DNA of 64,000 nt from Caulobacter segnis (GCF_019931575.1 NZ_CP082923.1:4712001-4776000), one strand, 5' to 3'; counted from the stretch's first letter, positions 8,448-16,627 are shown. Numbers and translations are program-made. The notes: generated by a model from the letters alone, not told the origin.

Positions 8448-9209
8448 ATGGCCGATCCGATGCACCAGTTCCAGATCAAGAAGATCGTGGAACTGCCCAC
8501 CGTGACCGTTCCCGGCCTCGGCGCTATCGACCTGTCGATCACGAACTCGGTGTTCGCGATGCTGCTGGCCGCGCTGCTGGTCATCACGTTCTACAGCCTG
8601 GCGGCCCGCAAGGCCGTGATCCCGGGCCGCCTGCAGTCGGTGGGCGAGATGCTCTACGGACTGGTCGACGGGCTCGCCGAGTCGATCATCGGCCATGACG
8701 GCAAGAAGTACCTGCCGTTCATCTTCACGCTGTTCTCGTTCGTGCTGTTCATGAACATGCAGGGCATGTTCCTGGTGTTCACCTCGACCTCGCAGCTGGC
8801 CGTGACCCTCACGCTGGGCCTGATGGTCATCCTGACCGTGGTCGCCGTCGGCTTCGCCAAGAACGGCCTGAAGTTCTTCAAGCTGTTCGCGCCGTCGGGC
8901 GTGCCCCCCGTGCTGTACATCCTGCTGGTGCCGATCGAGATCCTGTCGTTCCTGATCCGTCCGATCACCCTGGGCCTTCGTCTGTTCGGCAACATGCTGG
9001 GCGGCCACGTGGTGCTGAAGATCTTCGCCGGCTTCGTGATCGCCCTGGGCGGTCTCGGCGTGCTGGGCTGGGCCGGTTCGGCCCTGGCCCTGACCTCGGT
9101 CGTCGCCCTGACGGCCCTCGAGTTCATGGTGGCCTTCCTGCAGGCCTTCGTGTTCGCGGTGCTCACCTGCGTCTATCTCAACGACGTCGTGCACCTCGAC
9201 AGCCACTGA
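8448..9209 (+). CDS. atpB: ATP synthase F0 subunit a
   Basis: A 253-residue proton-channel subunit of the inner-membrane ATP synthase. Several membrane helices are visible. The conserved penultimate helix carries the stretch ITLGLRLFGNMLGGHVVLKIF, with the essential arginine in LRLFGNM. The last helix contains FMVAFLQAFVFAVLTCVYLND, with the usual glutamine. Length and N-terminus (MADPMHQFQIKKI) match alphaproteobacterial AtpB. Together with subunit c it forms the proton path. The F1 genes are not in this window, as is usual for alphaproteobacteria where F0 and F1 operons are separate. Confidence 0.97.
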   Translation: MADPMHQFQIKKIVELPTVTVPGLGAIDLSITNSVFAMLLAALLVITFYSLAARKAVIPGRLQSVGEMLYGLVDGLAESIIGHDGKKYLPFIFTLFSFVLFMNMQGMFLVFTSTSQLAVTLTLGLMVILTVVAVGFAKNGLKFFKLFAPSGVPPVLYILLVPIEILSFLIRPITLGLRLFGNMLGGHVVLKIFAGFVIALGGLGVLGWAGSALALTSVVALTALEFMVAFLQAFVFAVLTCVYLNDVVHLDSH

Positions 9210-9256
9210 TCAACCTTTAGTCTTTCCAACAAATACCCTTCCAAGGAGTCTCAATC

Positions 9257-9481
9257 ATGGACGCTGCTGCAGCTAAGTACATCGGCGCTGGCCTGGCCAT
9301 GCTCGGCATGATCGGCGCGGGCGTTGGCCTGGGCGTGATGTTCGGCAACTACTTCCAAGGCGCCCTGCGCAACCCGACGGCCGCCGCTCAAGAGCGCCCG
9401 ATGCTGTTCCTGGGCATGGCCCTGACGGAAGCCCTGGGCATCTTCGCCCTGGTCATCGCCTTCCTGATCCTGTTCTCGTAA
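9257..9481 (+). CDS. atpE: ATP synthase F0 subunit c
   Basis: A 74-residue proteolipid that oligomerises into the rotating c-ring. The first helix is the glycine-rich IGAGLAMLGMIGAGVGLGVMFG. The polar loop is RNPTAA. The second helix holds the proton-binding glutamate in GMALTEALGIFALVIAFLI. A good AAGGAG Shine-Dalgarno sits 10 bases before the ATG, stronger than at atpI or atpB. A strong hairpin plus T-rich tail follows the gene at 9491, and would leave atpE mRNA more abundant than the genes after it. Confidence 0.97.
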   Translation: MDAAAAKYIGAGLAMLGMIGAGVGLGVMFGNYFQGALRNPTAAAQERPMLFLGMALTEALGIFALVIAFLILFS

Positions 9482-9490
9482 TCCGATCCC

Positions 9491-9538
9491 TGGAGCGCGG
9501 CGCTTCATCGGAAGCGACGCGCTCCATGCTTTTGTTTT
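9491..9538 (+). terminator. Intra-operon terminator or attenuator hairpin after atpE
   Basis: A 9-bp stem TGGAGCGCG/CGCGCTCCA, one G-A mismatch, then a 6-bp stem GCGCTTC-side closed by an ATCG tetraloop, is followed directly by TGCTTTTGTTTT. This is a textbook intrinsic terminator shape, yet the operon continues with b' and b. It may terminate partially, or act as a 3' stabilising hairpin for atpE message. Confidence 0.75.
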
Positions 9539-9607
9539 CTCGCGCTTTCGGGACGCGGGCCGGCTTGGTCCCCCTGAGAGCGCTCTAGCTGAGAGGCGCC
9601 TTCGCCC

Positions 9608-10147
9608 ATGGCGACGGAACATCACGGCACGACCGAGACGACGGAAGCCCCTCAGGGCCACGAAGGCGGCGGCGGTCTCCCGCAGCTGCAGTTCGAGCAC
9701 TGGGGCGGCCAGATCGTCTGGTTGCTGCTCATCTTCGCCGTTCTCTACGGGGTGCTGTCGAAGGTGCTGCTGCCCCGCGTCAGCGGCGCGATCGACGAGC
9801 GCGGCGGCAAGATCGCCGGCGACATCGCCGACGCCCGTCGCATGAAGGACGAGGCCGAGGCCCAGGCCCGCGCGGCCGCCGCCGAGGTCGCCGAGGCTCG
9901 CGCCAAGGCCCAGAAGACCGCGGCGGACGCCAAGGCCAAGGCTTCGGCCGAAGCCGCCGAGCGTCAGGCCAAGGAAGAGGCCGTCCTGGCCGAGAAGCTG
10001 GCCGCGGCCGAGGCTTCGATCCAGGTCGCCCGCGACAAGGCCATGGGCCAGGTCCGCGTGGTCGCCGAAGAGACGGCCGGCGCGATCGTCGAGAAGCTGA
10101 CGGGCAAGGCGGCCACGGCCGCCGAGCTGAAGTCGGCCCTCGCCTAA
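9608..10147 (+). CDS. ATP synthase F0 subunit b' (second b-type subunit)
   Basis: A 179-residue peripheral-stalk subunit. A charged, histidine-rich N-terminal stretch of about 25 residues precedes a single membrane helix (IVWLLLIFAVLYGVLSKVLL). A long Ala/Glu/Lys/Arg coiled coil follows and extends to the C-terminus. The photosynthetic and alphaproteobacterial ATP synthases use a b/b' heterodimer, and this first copy with the longer N-terminus is the b' type (called atpG, atpX or atpF2 in different genomes). GAGAGG before the ATG serves as ribosome binding site. The next gene begins 10 bp later. Confidence 0.92.
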   Translation: MATEHHGTTETTEAPQGHEGGGGLPQLQFEHWGGQIVWLLLIFAVLYGVLSKVLLPRVSGAIDERGGKIAGDIADARRMKDEAEAQARAAAAEVAEARAKAQKTAADAKAKASAEAAERQAKEEAVLAEKLAAAEASIQVARDKAMGQVRVVAEETAGAIVEKLTGKAATAAELKSALA

Positions 10148-10157
10148 GGAGCTGAAG

Positions 10158-10667
10158 ATGGAACACGAATCCCTGCTCAGCTTCTCGAACCCGGAATTCT
10201 GGGTTCTGGTCGCCCTGGTGATCTTCTTCGGCCTGCTGGTCTTCCTGAAGGTCCTGCCGGGCGCGCTGTTCGGCGCGCTGGACGGCTACGCCGCCAAGAT
10301 CAAGGCCGAGCTCGACGAAGCCCAGCAACTGCGTGAAGAGGCCCAGGCCCTGCTCGCGGACGTGAAGGCCCAGCGCGAGGAAGCCGAGCGCCAGGCGACG
10401 GGCATGCTGGAAGCCGCCAAGGCCGACGCCAAGCGTCTGGCCGAGGAAGCCAAGGAAAAGCTCGAGGAGCAGATCAAGCGCCGCGCCGAGATGGCCGAAC
10501 GCAAGATCGCCCAGGCCGAGGCGCAAGCCGCCGCCGACGTGAAGGCCGCCGCGGTCGACCTGGCCGCCCAGGCCGCCGAGACGGTCCTGACGGCCCGTCT
10601 GGCCGGCGCCAAGAGCGACCCGCTCGCCGACGCGGCGATCGGCCAGCTGGGCGCCAAGCTGCAATAG
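10158..10667 (+). CDS. atpF: ATP synthase F0 subunit b
   Basis: A 169-residue peripheral-stalk subunit with one N-terminal membrane helix (NPEFWVLVALVIFFGLLVFL). An amphipathic coiled coil of about 120 residues follows and binds the F1 head through delta. An AAGGAG ribosome binding site precedes the ATG by a short spacer. It is the last gene of the operon and is followed by a strong intrinsic terminator. Confidence 0.95.
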   Translation: MEHESLLSFSNPEFWVLVALVIFFGLLVFLKVLPGALFGALDGYAAKIKAELDEAQQLREEAQALLADVKAQREEAERQATGMLEAAKADAKRLAEEAKEKLEEQIKRRAEMAERKIAQAEAQAAADVKAAAVDLAAQAAETVLTARLAGAKSDPLADAAIGQLGAKLQ

Positions 10668-10693
10668 CGGCGGGTCCCAGGCACAAGGCAAAG

Positions 10694-10727
10694 AGGGCGC
10701 GGATCGCGAGGTCCGCGCCCTTTTTCT
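10694..10727 (+). terminator. Intrinsic terminator of the atp F0 operon
   Basis: The stem AGGGCGCGGA/TCCGCGCCCT has an 8-base loop and a TTTTTCTT tail. The A-T closing pair and T-tract make it a standard Rho-independent terminator. It separates the operon from the convergent GST gene. Confidence 0.9.
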
Positions 10728-10734
10728 TGGGCCA

Positions 10735-11355
10735 TCAGGTCGCTTGGACCAGCGTCCGTAAGCCTTCGCTCATCTCGGTCAGTACGGCGGCCACGCGCTC
10801 GTCCTCGCCGATCCGCGCCTGGTAGGCGGCCACGGTGGGCAGGCTCCCGACCAGATCGAGACCCAGCCGCCGGCCGGTGACCTCGGCGGCGAAGAGCACC
10901 GGGGCCAGGGCGCAGTCGGCCAGAGTCAGGTCCTCGCCTTCATCGCCGAGAAGCCCCTCCAGGACCTCCAGCGCGTCGACCAGCTGTCCGACCAGCTTGC
11001 GCCCCTCGCGATCCTCGTATGGCCCAGCCAGGCCGGCCATCGGCGGCATCAGATAGAGGTCGGCGTGCCGGATCAGGGTCCTCACCCTGGCGCGATCGAG
11101 CGGATGGCTCGGCAGCAGCGGCCGCTCGGGAAACATCTCCTCGAGAAACTCCAGGATCACCGCCGACTCCCCCACCACCTCGCCGTCGTCGAGGATGAGG
11201 ACAGGCACGCGCCCCGTCGGGCTGATGTCGCGAAAGCCCCGGTCGTGCGGCCAGCCCGGTGGCGGCGGGACGATCTCGACGGCGAGGTCCTTGGCCCGGA
11301 TGGCGATCCGGACGCGCGCGGCGAAGGGCGAGACGGGCAAACTGATCAACTGCAT
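10735..11355 (-). CDS. Glutathione S-transferase family protein
   Basis: A 206-residue protein with the GST layout: an N-terminal thioredoxin-like domain to about residue 78, then an all-helical domain. The N-terminus MQLISLPVSPFAARVRIAIR supplies the usual serine near the glutathione site. The cis-proline lies in TGRVPVLILDDGEVVGES, where the ES pair binds the glutathione gamma-glutamyl group. The conserved N-capping motif of the helical domain is seen as DLTLADCALAPVL. Substrate class cannot be told. It stands alone, converging on the atp terminator. Confidence 0.85.
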   Translation of the reverse strand: MQLISLPVSPFAARVRIAIRAKDLAVEIVPPPPGWPHDRGFRDISPTGRVPVLILDDGEVVGESAVILEFLEEMFPERPLLPSHPLDRARVRTLIRHADLYLMPPMAGLAGPYEDREGRKLVGQLVDALEVLEGLLGDEGEDLTLADCALAPVLFAAEVTGRRLGLDLVGSLPTVAAYQARIGEDERVAAVLTEMSEGLRTLVQAT

Positions 11356-11395
11356 GCGACGGCAGGATGGGGCGCCCGCCGCCGATCGTAAATCG

Positions 11396-12175
11396 CTACG
11401 CGACCGCCTTGATCGAGAAGCTCTGCTCGACCAGCATCGCCTCGCCGAAGATGGTCATGAAGGCGATGTCGGCGGCGTCGCGGCCGGTGGCGACCCGGAC
11501 CAGCCCGTCGACCGGCGCCAGGCCCGTGGCGTCGACCAGCCACCAGCGGCCGCCCAAATAGACCTCGGCGATGGCGTGCAGGTCCGGCGGCTCCAGCCGC
11601 CAGGCATAGGCGCTGACCGCTCGGGCGGGGATGTCGGCGGCCCGGCACAGGCCGATGACCAGATGAGTGAAGTCGCGACAGACGCCGGCCCGGTCGATCA
11701 GGGTGTCGACCGCCGTCGTGCCCGCGTCGCTGACCCCGGCGCGATAGTTCACGTTCTCGGCGATCCAGGCCAGGATCGCCATCACCCGCCGCCCCCCCTG
11801 CAGCTCGCCGAATTCATGGCGGGCGAAGCGCTCCAGCCGGTCGGACGGGCTGTAGCGGCTGGCCCGCAGGAACGGCAGCACGTCGCTGGGCAGGTCGCGG
11901 ATCGCCATCGCCGGCGCCTGGGACATGTCCTGAGCGCGGGACATGATGTCGACCTGAGCCCGATAGAGCGCGTTGATCCGCCCCGAGGCCGTGAAGACCG
12001 TCCGACGCTCGAACGTCACGGGATCGTCGACCCGGACGGCGTCGACATTGGGCCAGAAGGTCAGGGCCTCCAGCCCCACGATCTGGTCGGGCCCGTGCGC
12101 CGCCTCGACGAGCAGCAGCACCTCGCACGGGTTGGCGAAGTCGTAGGTCAACGAGGCTTCGACGTCGAAACGCAT
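11396..12175 (-). CDS. Transglutaminase-like cysteine protease family protein
   Basis: A 259-residue protein with the bacterial transglutaminase N-terminal beta domain (about residues 1-120) and the transglutaminase core. The predicted triad is visible: Cys in RAGVCRDFTHL, His in DLHAIAEVYLG and Asp in WWLVDATGLAP. No signal peptide is seen, so it is probably cytoplasmic. Members act as peptidases or amidases on unknown substrates and are often found with GNAT or circularly permuted ATP-grasp genes, none of which are adjacent here. An AGGA element lies upstream of the ATG. Confidence 0.85.
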   Translation of the reverse strand: MRFDVEASLTYDFANPCEVLLLVEAAHGPDQIVGLEALTFWPNVDAVRVDDPVTFERRTVFTASGRINALYRAQVDIMSRAQDMSQAPAMAIRDLPSDVLPFLRASRYSPSDRLERFARHEFGELQGGRRVMAILAWIAENVNYRAGVSDAGTTAVDTLIDRAGVCRDFTHLVIGLCRAADIPARAVSAYAWRLEPPDLHAIAEVYLGGRWWLVDATGLAPVDGLVRVATGRDAADIAFMTIFGEAMLVEQSFSIKAVA

Positions 12176-12269
12176 GGCTTGTCCTGGGGGGTGATGGAGC
12201 GCGGCGCGCCCCTGCTACAATCCCCATGGGCCTGATGGGTTCAGGACGATCTTGGCGGGCGGAGGCCGG

Positions 12270-12713
12270 TCAGCCCTGCTTGGCCATCTTCCGCGCGACG
12301 TAGCGCTTCACCTGCTTGCGCGTCTTCTTCAGCAGCCGCCAGCGGGCCTTGCGCAGGACCAGCTTCTCGGTACGGAGCATCTGCTGCCAGACGACCAGCA
12401 GCACCTCGGGCTCGCGGCGCATCAGGCGGCGGATCGGGAAGACCAGCTTGGGGTGGCGGCGCTGCCAGCGGATGAAGGTCTTCCGGGCCTGGAACGAATA
12501 GCGCAGCACGATCATCAGTCCGATGACCAGCAGCGGCAGGCCCACGTGGCCGGGCAGCGGCGTCAGCACCGCGCCGGCCAGGATCACCAGCGCGCCGAAG
12601 CCGATGGCGATCCAGCGAAAGGCGCGGGCCGCGGATTCGCGCAGCAGCAGGGCCAGCCGCGCGCGGCGACGAACCCTGTGCTTGATGTCGATGGTGGAGA
12701 CGGTCGCGTTCAC
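12270..12713 (-). CDS. Small membrane protein, PLPG-motif paralogue 2
   Basis: A 147-residue protein with a short basic N-terminus, one hydrophobic hairpin (IAIGFGALVILAGAVLTPLPG, then LPLLVIGLMIVLR) and a very basic C-terminal half. The start is the GTG whose GTGA overlaps the stop of the upstream paralogue. It shares with that paralogue the pattern PLPG..GLPL.V.GLM.VLR.SF.ARK, HPKL.FP.RRL.RREPEV and WQQ.LR.E. The hairpin recalls the PGPGW-type putative membrane family, but I cannot confirm this. Function is unknown. The high Arg/Lys content on one side of the membrane suggests binding of lipid head groups or nucleic acid. Confidence 0.65.
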   Translation of the reverse strand: MNATVSTIDIKHRVRRRARLALLLRESAARAFRWIAIGFGALVILAGAVLTPLPGHVGLPLLVIGLMIVLRYSFQARKTFIRWQRRHPKLVFPIRRLMRREPEVLLVVWQQMLRTEKLVLRKARWRLLKKTRKQVKRYVARKMAKQG

Positions 12714-13129
12714 CGACCGGCTTGCTTCACGGGGCGGCGCTTGAGCGACTTGCGCCAGCGGACGGCGACCCGCCACTTGCGCGGCACGATCAGGCGCTCG
12801 ATGCGCAGGGCTTGCTGCCAGGCCACCAGCACGACCTCGGGCTCGCGGCGCAGCAGGCGACGCAGCGGGAAGATCAGCTTGGGGTGGGCGTGCTGGAAGC
12901 GGACGAACTGCTTGCGGGCCTTGAACGAGTTGCGCAGCACCAGCATCAGGCCGACCACGGTCAGCGGCAGGCCCATCGGGCCGGGCAGCGGCGCGATCAA
13001 GGCCCCGGCCGCGATCAGCAGCAGGCCGAGCGTCACCAGCGCGATACGCAGGAATCGCGCGATGAACTCACGGGCGAGGTCATCGGCGGATCTGTGGGCG
13101 CGCGGCATGGCGAGGGCGAGAGCAGTCAT
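12710..13129 (-). CDS. Small membrane protein, PLPG-motif paralogue 1
   Basis: A 139-residue protein and the first gene of a translationally coupled pair. The N-terminus is soluble and charged. A hydrophobic hairpin spans about residues 28-66 (LVTLGLLLIAAGALIAPLPG and LPLTVVGLMLVLRN). The remaining 70 residues are strongly basic and include HPKLIFPLRRLLRREPEV. By eye roughly half of the aligned positions are identical to the downstream gene, so a local duplication is likely. No enzymatic motif is seen and the function is unknown. Confidence 0.65.
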   Translation of the reverse strand: MTALALAMPRAHRSADDLAREFIARFLRIALVTLGLLLIAAGALIAPLPGPMGLPLTVVGLMLVLRNSFKARKQFVRFQHAHPKLIFPLRRLLRREPEVVLVAWQQALRIERLIVPRKWRVAVRWRKSLKRRPVKQAGR

Positions 13130-13213
13130 GGGAGGACAAAACGGGCTTGCGCTTCGCCTGCTCCCTGGGAAAGCCAGCCAGCCCCGACGCGCACCCCCGA
13201 TATGTGGAGGGAT

Positions 13214-13236
13214 AAGGGCGCCGTAAAGGCGCCCTT
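13214..13236 (-). terminator. Hairpin downstream of gcvPB
   Basis: AAGGGCGCC and GGCGCCCTT form a perfect 9-bp stem around a 5-base loop, 27 bp past the gcvPB stop. On the minus strand the stem ends in TT followed by ATCC, so the T-tract is short. It probably ends the gcv transcript and may also work for the opposite strand. Confidence 0.6.
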
Positions 13237-13262
13237 CCGTCGCAAGGGGGGTATTGAAAATG

Positions 13263-14840
13263 CTATTCAGCCGCTAGTGGCGCCGCGGCCACAGGTTTCC
13301 ACCTCAACCGAGGCTTGCGGGCCGCTTGAGTCTCATCAAGGCGTCGCAGCGGAGCGTGGAACGGCGCGCCCTTGAAGCGCTCCGTCTCGCCGGCTTTCGC
13401 CGCGCCGGCCAGCAGGCGGAGGGCTTCGATGAAGCGATCCAATTCCTGCTTGGACTCGGTTTCGGTCGGCTCGATCAGCATGGCGCCGTGGACGACCAGC
13501 GGGAAATACATGGTCATCGGGTGGAAGCCCTCGTCGATCATCGCCTTGGCGAAGTCGAGCGTGGTCACCCCGGTGCCTTCCAGCCAGCTGTCGTCGAACA
13601 GGGCCTCGTGCATGCACGGCCCTTCCGGGAAAGCCGGGCTCATCACGTCCTTCAGGCGGGCCTTGACGTAGTTGGCGTTGAGGACGGCGTCCTCGGCCAC
13701 CTGGCGCAGGCCGTCGGCCCCGTGGCTCAGCATGTAGGCGTAGGCGCGGACGTACATGCCCATCTGGCCGTGGAAGGCGCTCATGCGGCCGAAGGCGGTT
13801 CTGGCCCCCTCCTCGCCGGCGTGCTCGACCATCGAGAAGCCGTCGTGGCCGTGCACCAGCCAGGGCGTCGGGGCGAAGGCCGCCAGGGCCTCGCTGAGCA
13901 CCACCGGACCCGCGCCCGGACCGCCGCCGCCGTGGGGCGTCGAGAAGGTCTTGTGCAGGTTGATGTGCATGGCGTCGACGCCCAGGTCGCCCGGGCGCAC
14001 CCGGCCGACGATGGCGTTGAAGTTGGCGCCGTCGCAGTAGAAGTAGGCCCCGGCCGCGTGGGTCAGGCGGGCGATCTCGACGACGTCGCGCTCGAACAGG
14101 CCGCAGGTGTTGGGGTTGGTGACCATGATGGCGGCCACGTGGTCGCCGAGCTTGGACTCCAGGTCCGCCAGGTCGACGCGACCGTCTTCCGTCTGGGCGA
14201 TCTCGACGACGGTGTAGCCGACGAAGGCCGCCGTGGCCGGGTTGGTGCCGTGGGCGCTGGTCGGGGCCAGGACGGTCTTGCGGTGGCCGTTGCCGGCCGC
14301 CTCGTGGGCGGCGCGGATGGCCAGCAGGCCGCACAGCTCGCCATGGGCGCCGGCCTTGGGCGACAGGGCGACGGCGGGCATGCCGGTCAGGGTCTTCAGC
14401 CAGTGGGCCAGGCGGTCCATCAGCTGCAGGGCGCCCTGCACGGTCGACTGCGGCTGCAGCGGGTGGATGTCCGAGAAGCCCGGCAGGCGCGCCATCTTCT
14501 CGTTCAGGCGCGGGTTGTGCTTCATCGTGCACGAACCCAGCGGATACAGCGCCAGGTCGATGGCGTGGTTCTTTTGGCTGAGGCGCACGTAGTGGCGGAC
14601 GGCTTCAGGCTCTGACAGGCCCGGCAGGCCGATCGGCTCGGACCGCAGCAGGCCGGCCAGGTCGGCCGACGGGGCGGCGGCCTTAGGCAGGTCGACGCCG
14701 GTCTTGTTCCAGCCGTCCAGTTCGAAGATCAGGGCCTCGTCCTGCAGCAGGCCGCGACCACCGCTCAGGGTCTCGTGCCCGGCGGGGGCGTCATTAGCGG
14801 CTTCGGGGCGCGTGGGGCGGCCGACGTTGTTCATGCTCAT
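13263..14840 (-). CDS. gcvPB: Glycine dehydrogenase (decarboxylating) subunit 2
   Basis: A 525-residue C-terminal half of the P-protein, which decarboxylates glycine and passes the aminomethyl group to lipoylated GcvH. The PLP-lysine sits in HINLHKTFSTPHGGGGPG. Other family landmarks are YPLGSCTMKHNP, THP-like segments and the C-terminal region PTETESKQELDRF. The split of P-protein into two polypeptides is typical of many bacteria outside the enterics. The ATG overlaps the gcvPA stop as ATGA, so the two subunits should be made in equal amounts. It is the last gene of the gcv operon. Confidence 0.96.
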   Translation of the reverse strand: MSMNNVGRPTRPEAANDAPAGHETLSGGRGLLQDEALIFELDGWNKTGVDLPKAAAPSADLAGLLRSEPIGLPGLSEPEAVRHYVRLSQKNHAIDLALYPLGSCTMKHNPRLNEKMARLPGFSDIHPLQPQSTVQGALQLMDRLAHWLKTLTGMPAVALSPKAGAHGELCGLLAIRAAHEAAGNGHRKTVLAPTSAHGTNPATAAFVGYTVVEIAQTEDGRVDLADLESKLGDHVAAIMVTNPNTCGLFERDVVEIARLTHAAGAYFYCDGANFNAIVGRVRPGDLGVDAMHINLHKTFSTPHGGGGPGAGPVVLSEALAAFAPTPWLVHGHDGFSMVEHAGEEGARTAFGRMSAFHGQMGMYVRAYAYMLSHGADGLRQVAEDAVLNANYVKARLKDVMSPAFPEGPCMHEALFDDSWLEGTGVTTLDFAKAMIDEGFHPMTMYFPLVVHGAMLIEPTETESKQELDRFIEALRLLAGAAKAGETERFKGAPFHAPLRRLDETQAARKPRLRWKPVAAAPLAAE

Positions 14841-16183
14841 TGGCCCACCACCTTGGTCAGCAGCTTGGCGAAGAAGGGAATATCGATGTCGAGCGTGGTC
14901 TCGGTGGCCGCGACCAGCAGCACGTCGTCCAGGCCCGCGCCGGCGTCTAGGCGCGAGAACGGCACGCCGGCGATGACGCCGTGGCCGGCCAGGGCTTCCA
15001 CCATGTCGGCGGCGTCGCCCGGAACCTTGATGGCGAACTCGTTGAAGAAGCGCGGGGTCAGAATCTCGACGCCCGGCACCGCCGCCAGGGCGTCGCGCAG
15101 GGCGAGCGCCTTCTGATGGTTCAGGGCGGCCAGCTGGCGCAGGCCCGTCTCGCCCAGCAGGCTCATATGGATCGAGAAGGCCAGGGCGCACAGTCCGCTG
15201 TTGGTGCAGATGTTCGAGGTCGCCTTGTCGCGGCGGATGTGCTGCTCGCGGGTCGACAGGGTCAGCACGAAGCCGCGCTTGCCGTCGGCGTCGACGGTCT
15301 CGCCGCACAGGCGGCCCGGCATCTGGCGGACGAACTTTTCCTTGCAGGCGAAGAGGCCGACATAGGGGCCGCCGAAGTTCAGGCCATTGCCGATCGACTG
15401 GCCCTCGGCCACGGCGATGTCGGCGCCCATCTCGCCGGGCGACTTCAAGAGGCCGTACGAGACGGCTTCGGTCGTCACGACGATCAGCAGCGCGCCGGCG
15501 GCGTGGGCCGCCTCGGCGATCTTGGTGACGTCGGTGACCGTACCGAACACGTTCGGGGTCTGGACGACGACGCAGGCGGTGTCGGCGTCGATGGCGGCGA
15601 TCACCGCGTCCTCGGCGTCGATGGCCGGGGCCAGGGCCTCCGTCGTGACGCCGGCCGCGTGGGCCAGGGTCTCGATGGTCTCGACATAGTGCGGGTGGAC
15701 GCCGCCCGACATCACCGCCTTGTTCCGGCGGGTGACGCGCTGGGCCATCATCACGGCCTCGGCCGCGCCGGTCGAACCGTCATACAGCGAGGCGTTGGCC
15801 ACCTCCATGCCGGTCAGGGCCGCGACCTGGGTCTGGAACTCGAACAGGACCTGAAGCGTGCCCTGGGCGATTTCCGGCTGGTAGGGCGTGTAGCTGGTCA
15901 GGAATTCCGACCGCTGGATGATGTGGTCGACCGTGGCCGGCACGTGGTGGCGATAGGCGCCGGCCCCGCAGAAGAACGGTCCCTCCCCTGCGGCGCGGTT
16001 GCGACGGGCCAGGCCCGCCATCTCGCGCTCGACTTCGAGTTCGCCGGCATGCAGCGGCAGGTCGACGGTTCCGTCGCGGCGGGCCGAGGCCGGCACGTCG
16101 ACGAAGAGGTCGTCGATCGACTTCACGCCGATCGCGCCGAGCATCTCGACGCGGTCTTCGGGGGTCAGGGGGAGGTAACGCAT
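14837..16183 (-). CDS. gcvPA: Glycine dehydrogenase (decarboxylating) subunit 1
   Basis: A 448-residue N-terminal half of the P-protein that pairs with GcvPB to form the PLP-dependent decarboxylase. The start MRYLPLTPEDRVEML is the family start. Conserved stretches include GAYRHHVPATVDHI, FLTSYTPYQPEIAQGTLQ, NASLYDGSTGAAEA and RDKATSNICTNSGL. The open frame continues upstream past gcvH, but that extension has no family resemblance. It lies 62 bp after gcvH in the same transcript. Confidence 0.96.
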   Translation of the reverse strand: MRYLPLTPEDRVEMLGAIGVKSIDDLFVDVPASARRDGTVDLPLHAGELEVEREMAGLARRNRAAGEGPFFCGAGAYRHHVPATVDHIIQRSEFLTSYTPYQPEIAQGTLQVLFEFQTQVAALTGMEVANASLYDGSTGAAEAVMMAQRVTRRNKAVMSGGVHPHYVETIETLAHAAGVTTEALAPAIDAEDAVIAAIDADTACVVVQTPNVFGTVTDVTKIAEAAHAAGALLIVVTTEAVSYGLLKSPGEMGADIAVAEGQSIGNGLNFGGPYVGLFACKEKFVRQMPGRLCGETVDADGKRGFVLTLSTREQHIRRDKATSNICTNSGLCALAFSIHMSLLGETGLRQLAALNHQKALALRDALAAVPGVEILTPRFFNEFAIKVPGDAADMVEALAGHGVIAGVPFSRLDAGAGLDDVLLVAATETTLDIDIPFFAKLLTKVVGQ

Positions 16184-16245
16184 GGTCTGCTTTCGCGAGA
16201 AGTCCCGGCTCCACGCGCTGCGCGCTTGGCCGGGATGACAGGATT

Positions 16246-16611
16246 TTACAGCGTGCTCAGGAACGCTTCGTACGCGTCGCGGTCCATCAGGGCGTCGACC
16301 TCGGCCGGGTTCGACAGCTTGATCTTGGCGAACCAGCCGCCGCTTTCCGGCAGGGCGTTGACGGTTTCCGGAGCGTCGCCGAGCTCGGCGTTGCCTTCGA
16401 TCACTTCGCCGGACACCGGCGCGTAGACGTCCGAGGCGGCCTTGACGCTTTCGACGACGGCCAGGCCCTCGCCCTGCTTCACGACCTTGCCCGCTTCCGG
16501 GACTTCGACGAACACGACGTCGCCCAACTGCTCGGCGGCGTAGGCGCTGATGCCGACGGTGGCCACGTCGCCTTGGACGATGACCCATTCATGATCTTTG
16601 GTGAAACGCAT
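16246..16611 (-). CDS. gcvH: Glycine cleavage system H protein
   Basis: A 121-residue lipoyl carrier protein. It shuttles the aminomethyl group from P-protein to T-protein and electrons to the L-protein. The lipoylated lysine is Lys57 in AVVESVKAASDVYAP, the family motif. The N-terminus MRFTKDHEWV and the closing GGWFAKIKLSNP are standard. The gene sits between gcvT and gcvPA with short spacers. Lipoylation enzymes and lpd are not in the window. Confidence 0.97.
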   Translation of the reverse strand: MRFTKDHEWVIVQGDVATVGISAYAAEQLGDVVFVEVPEAGKVVKQGEGLAVVESVKAASDVYAPVSGEVIEGNAELGDAPETVNALPESGGWFAKIKLSNPAEVDALMDRDAYEAFLSTL

Positions 16612-16627
16612 CTCTGTCGGCCCTTGA

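Noticed and set aside
13263..15308. A 681-residue version of GcvPB
   Set aside because: The first 156 residues are the gcvPA region in another frame. The ATG at 14840 overlaps the gcvPA stop and gives the family N-terminus.
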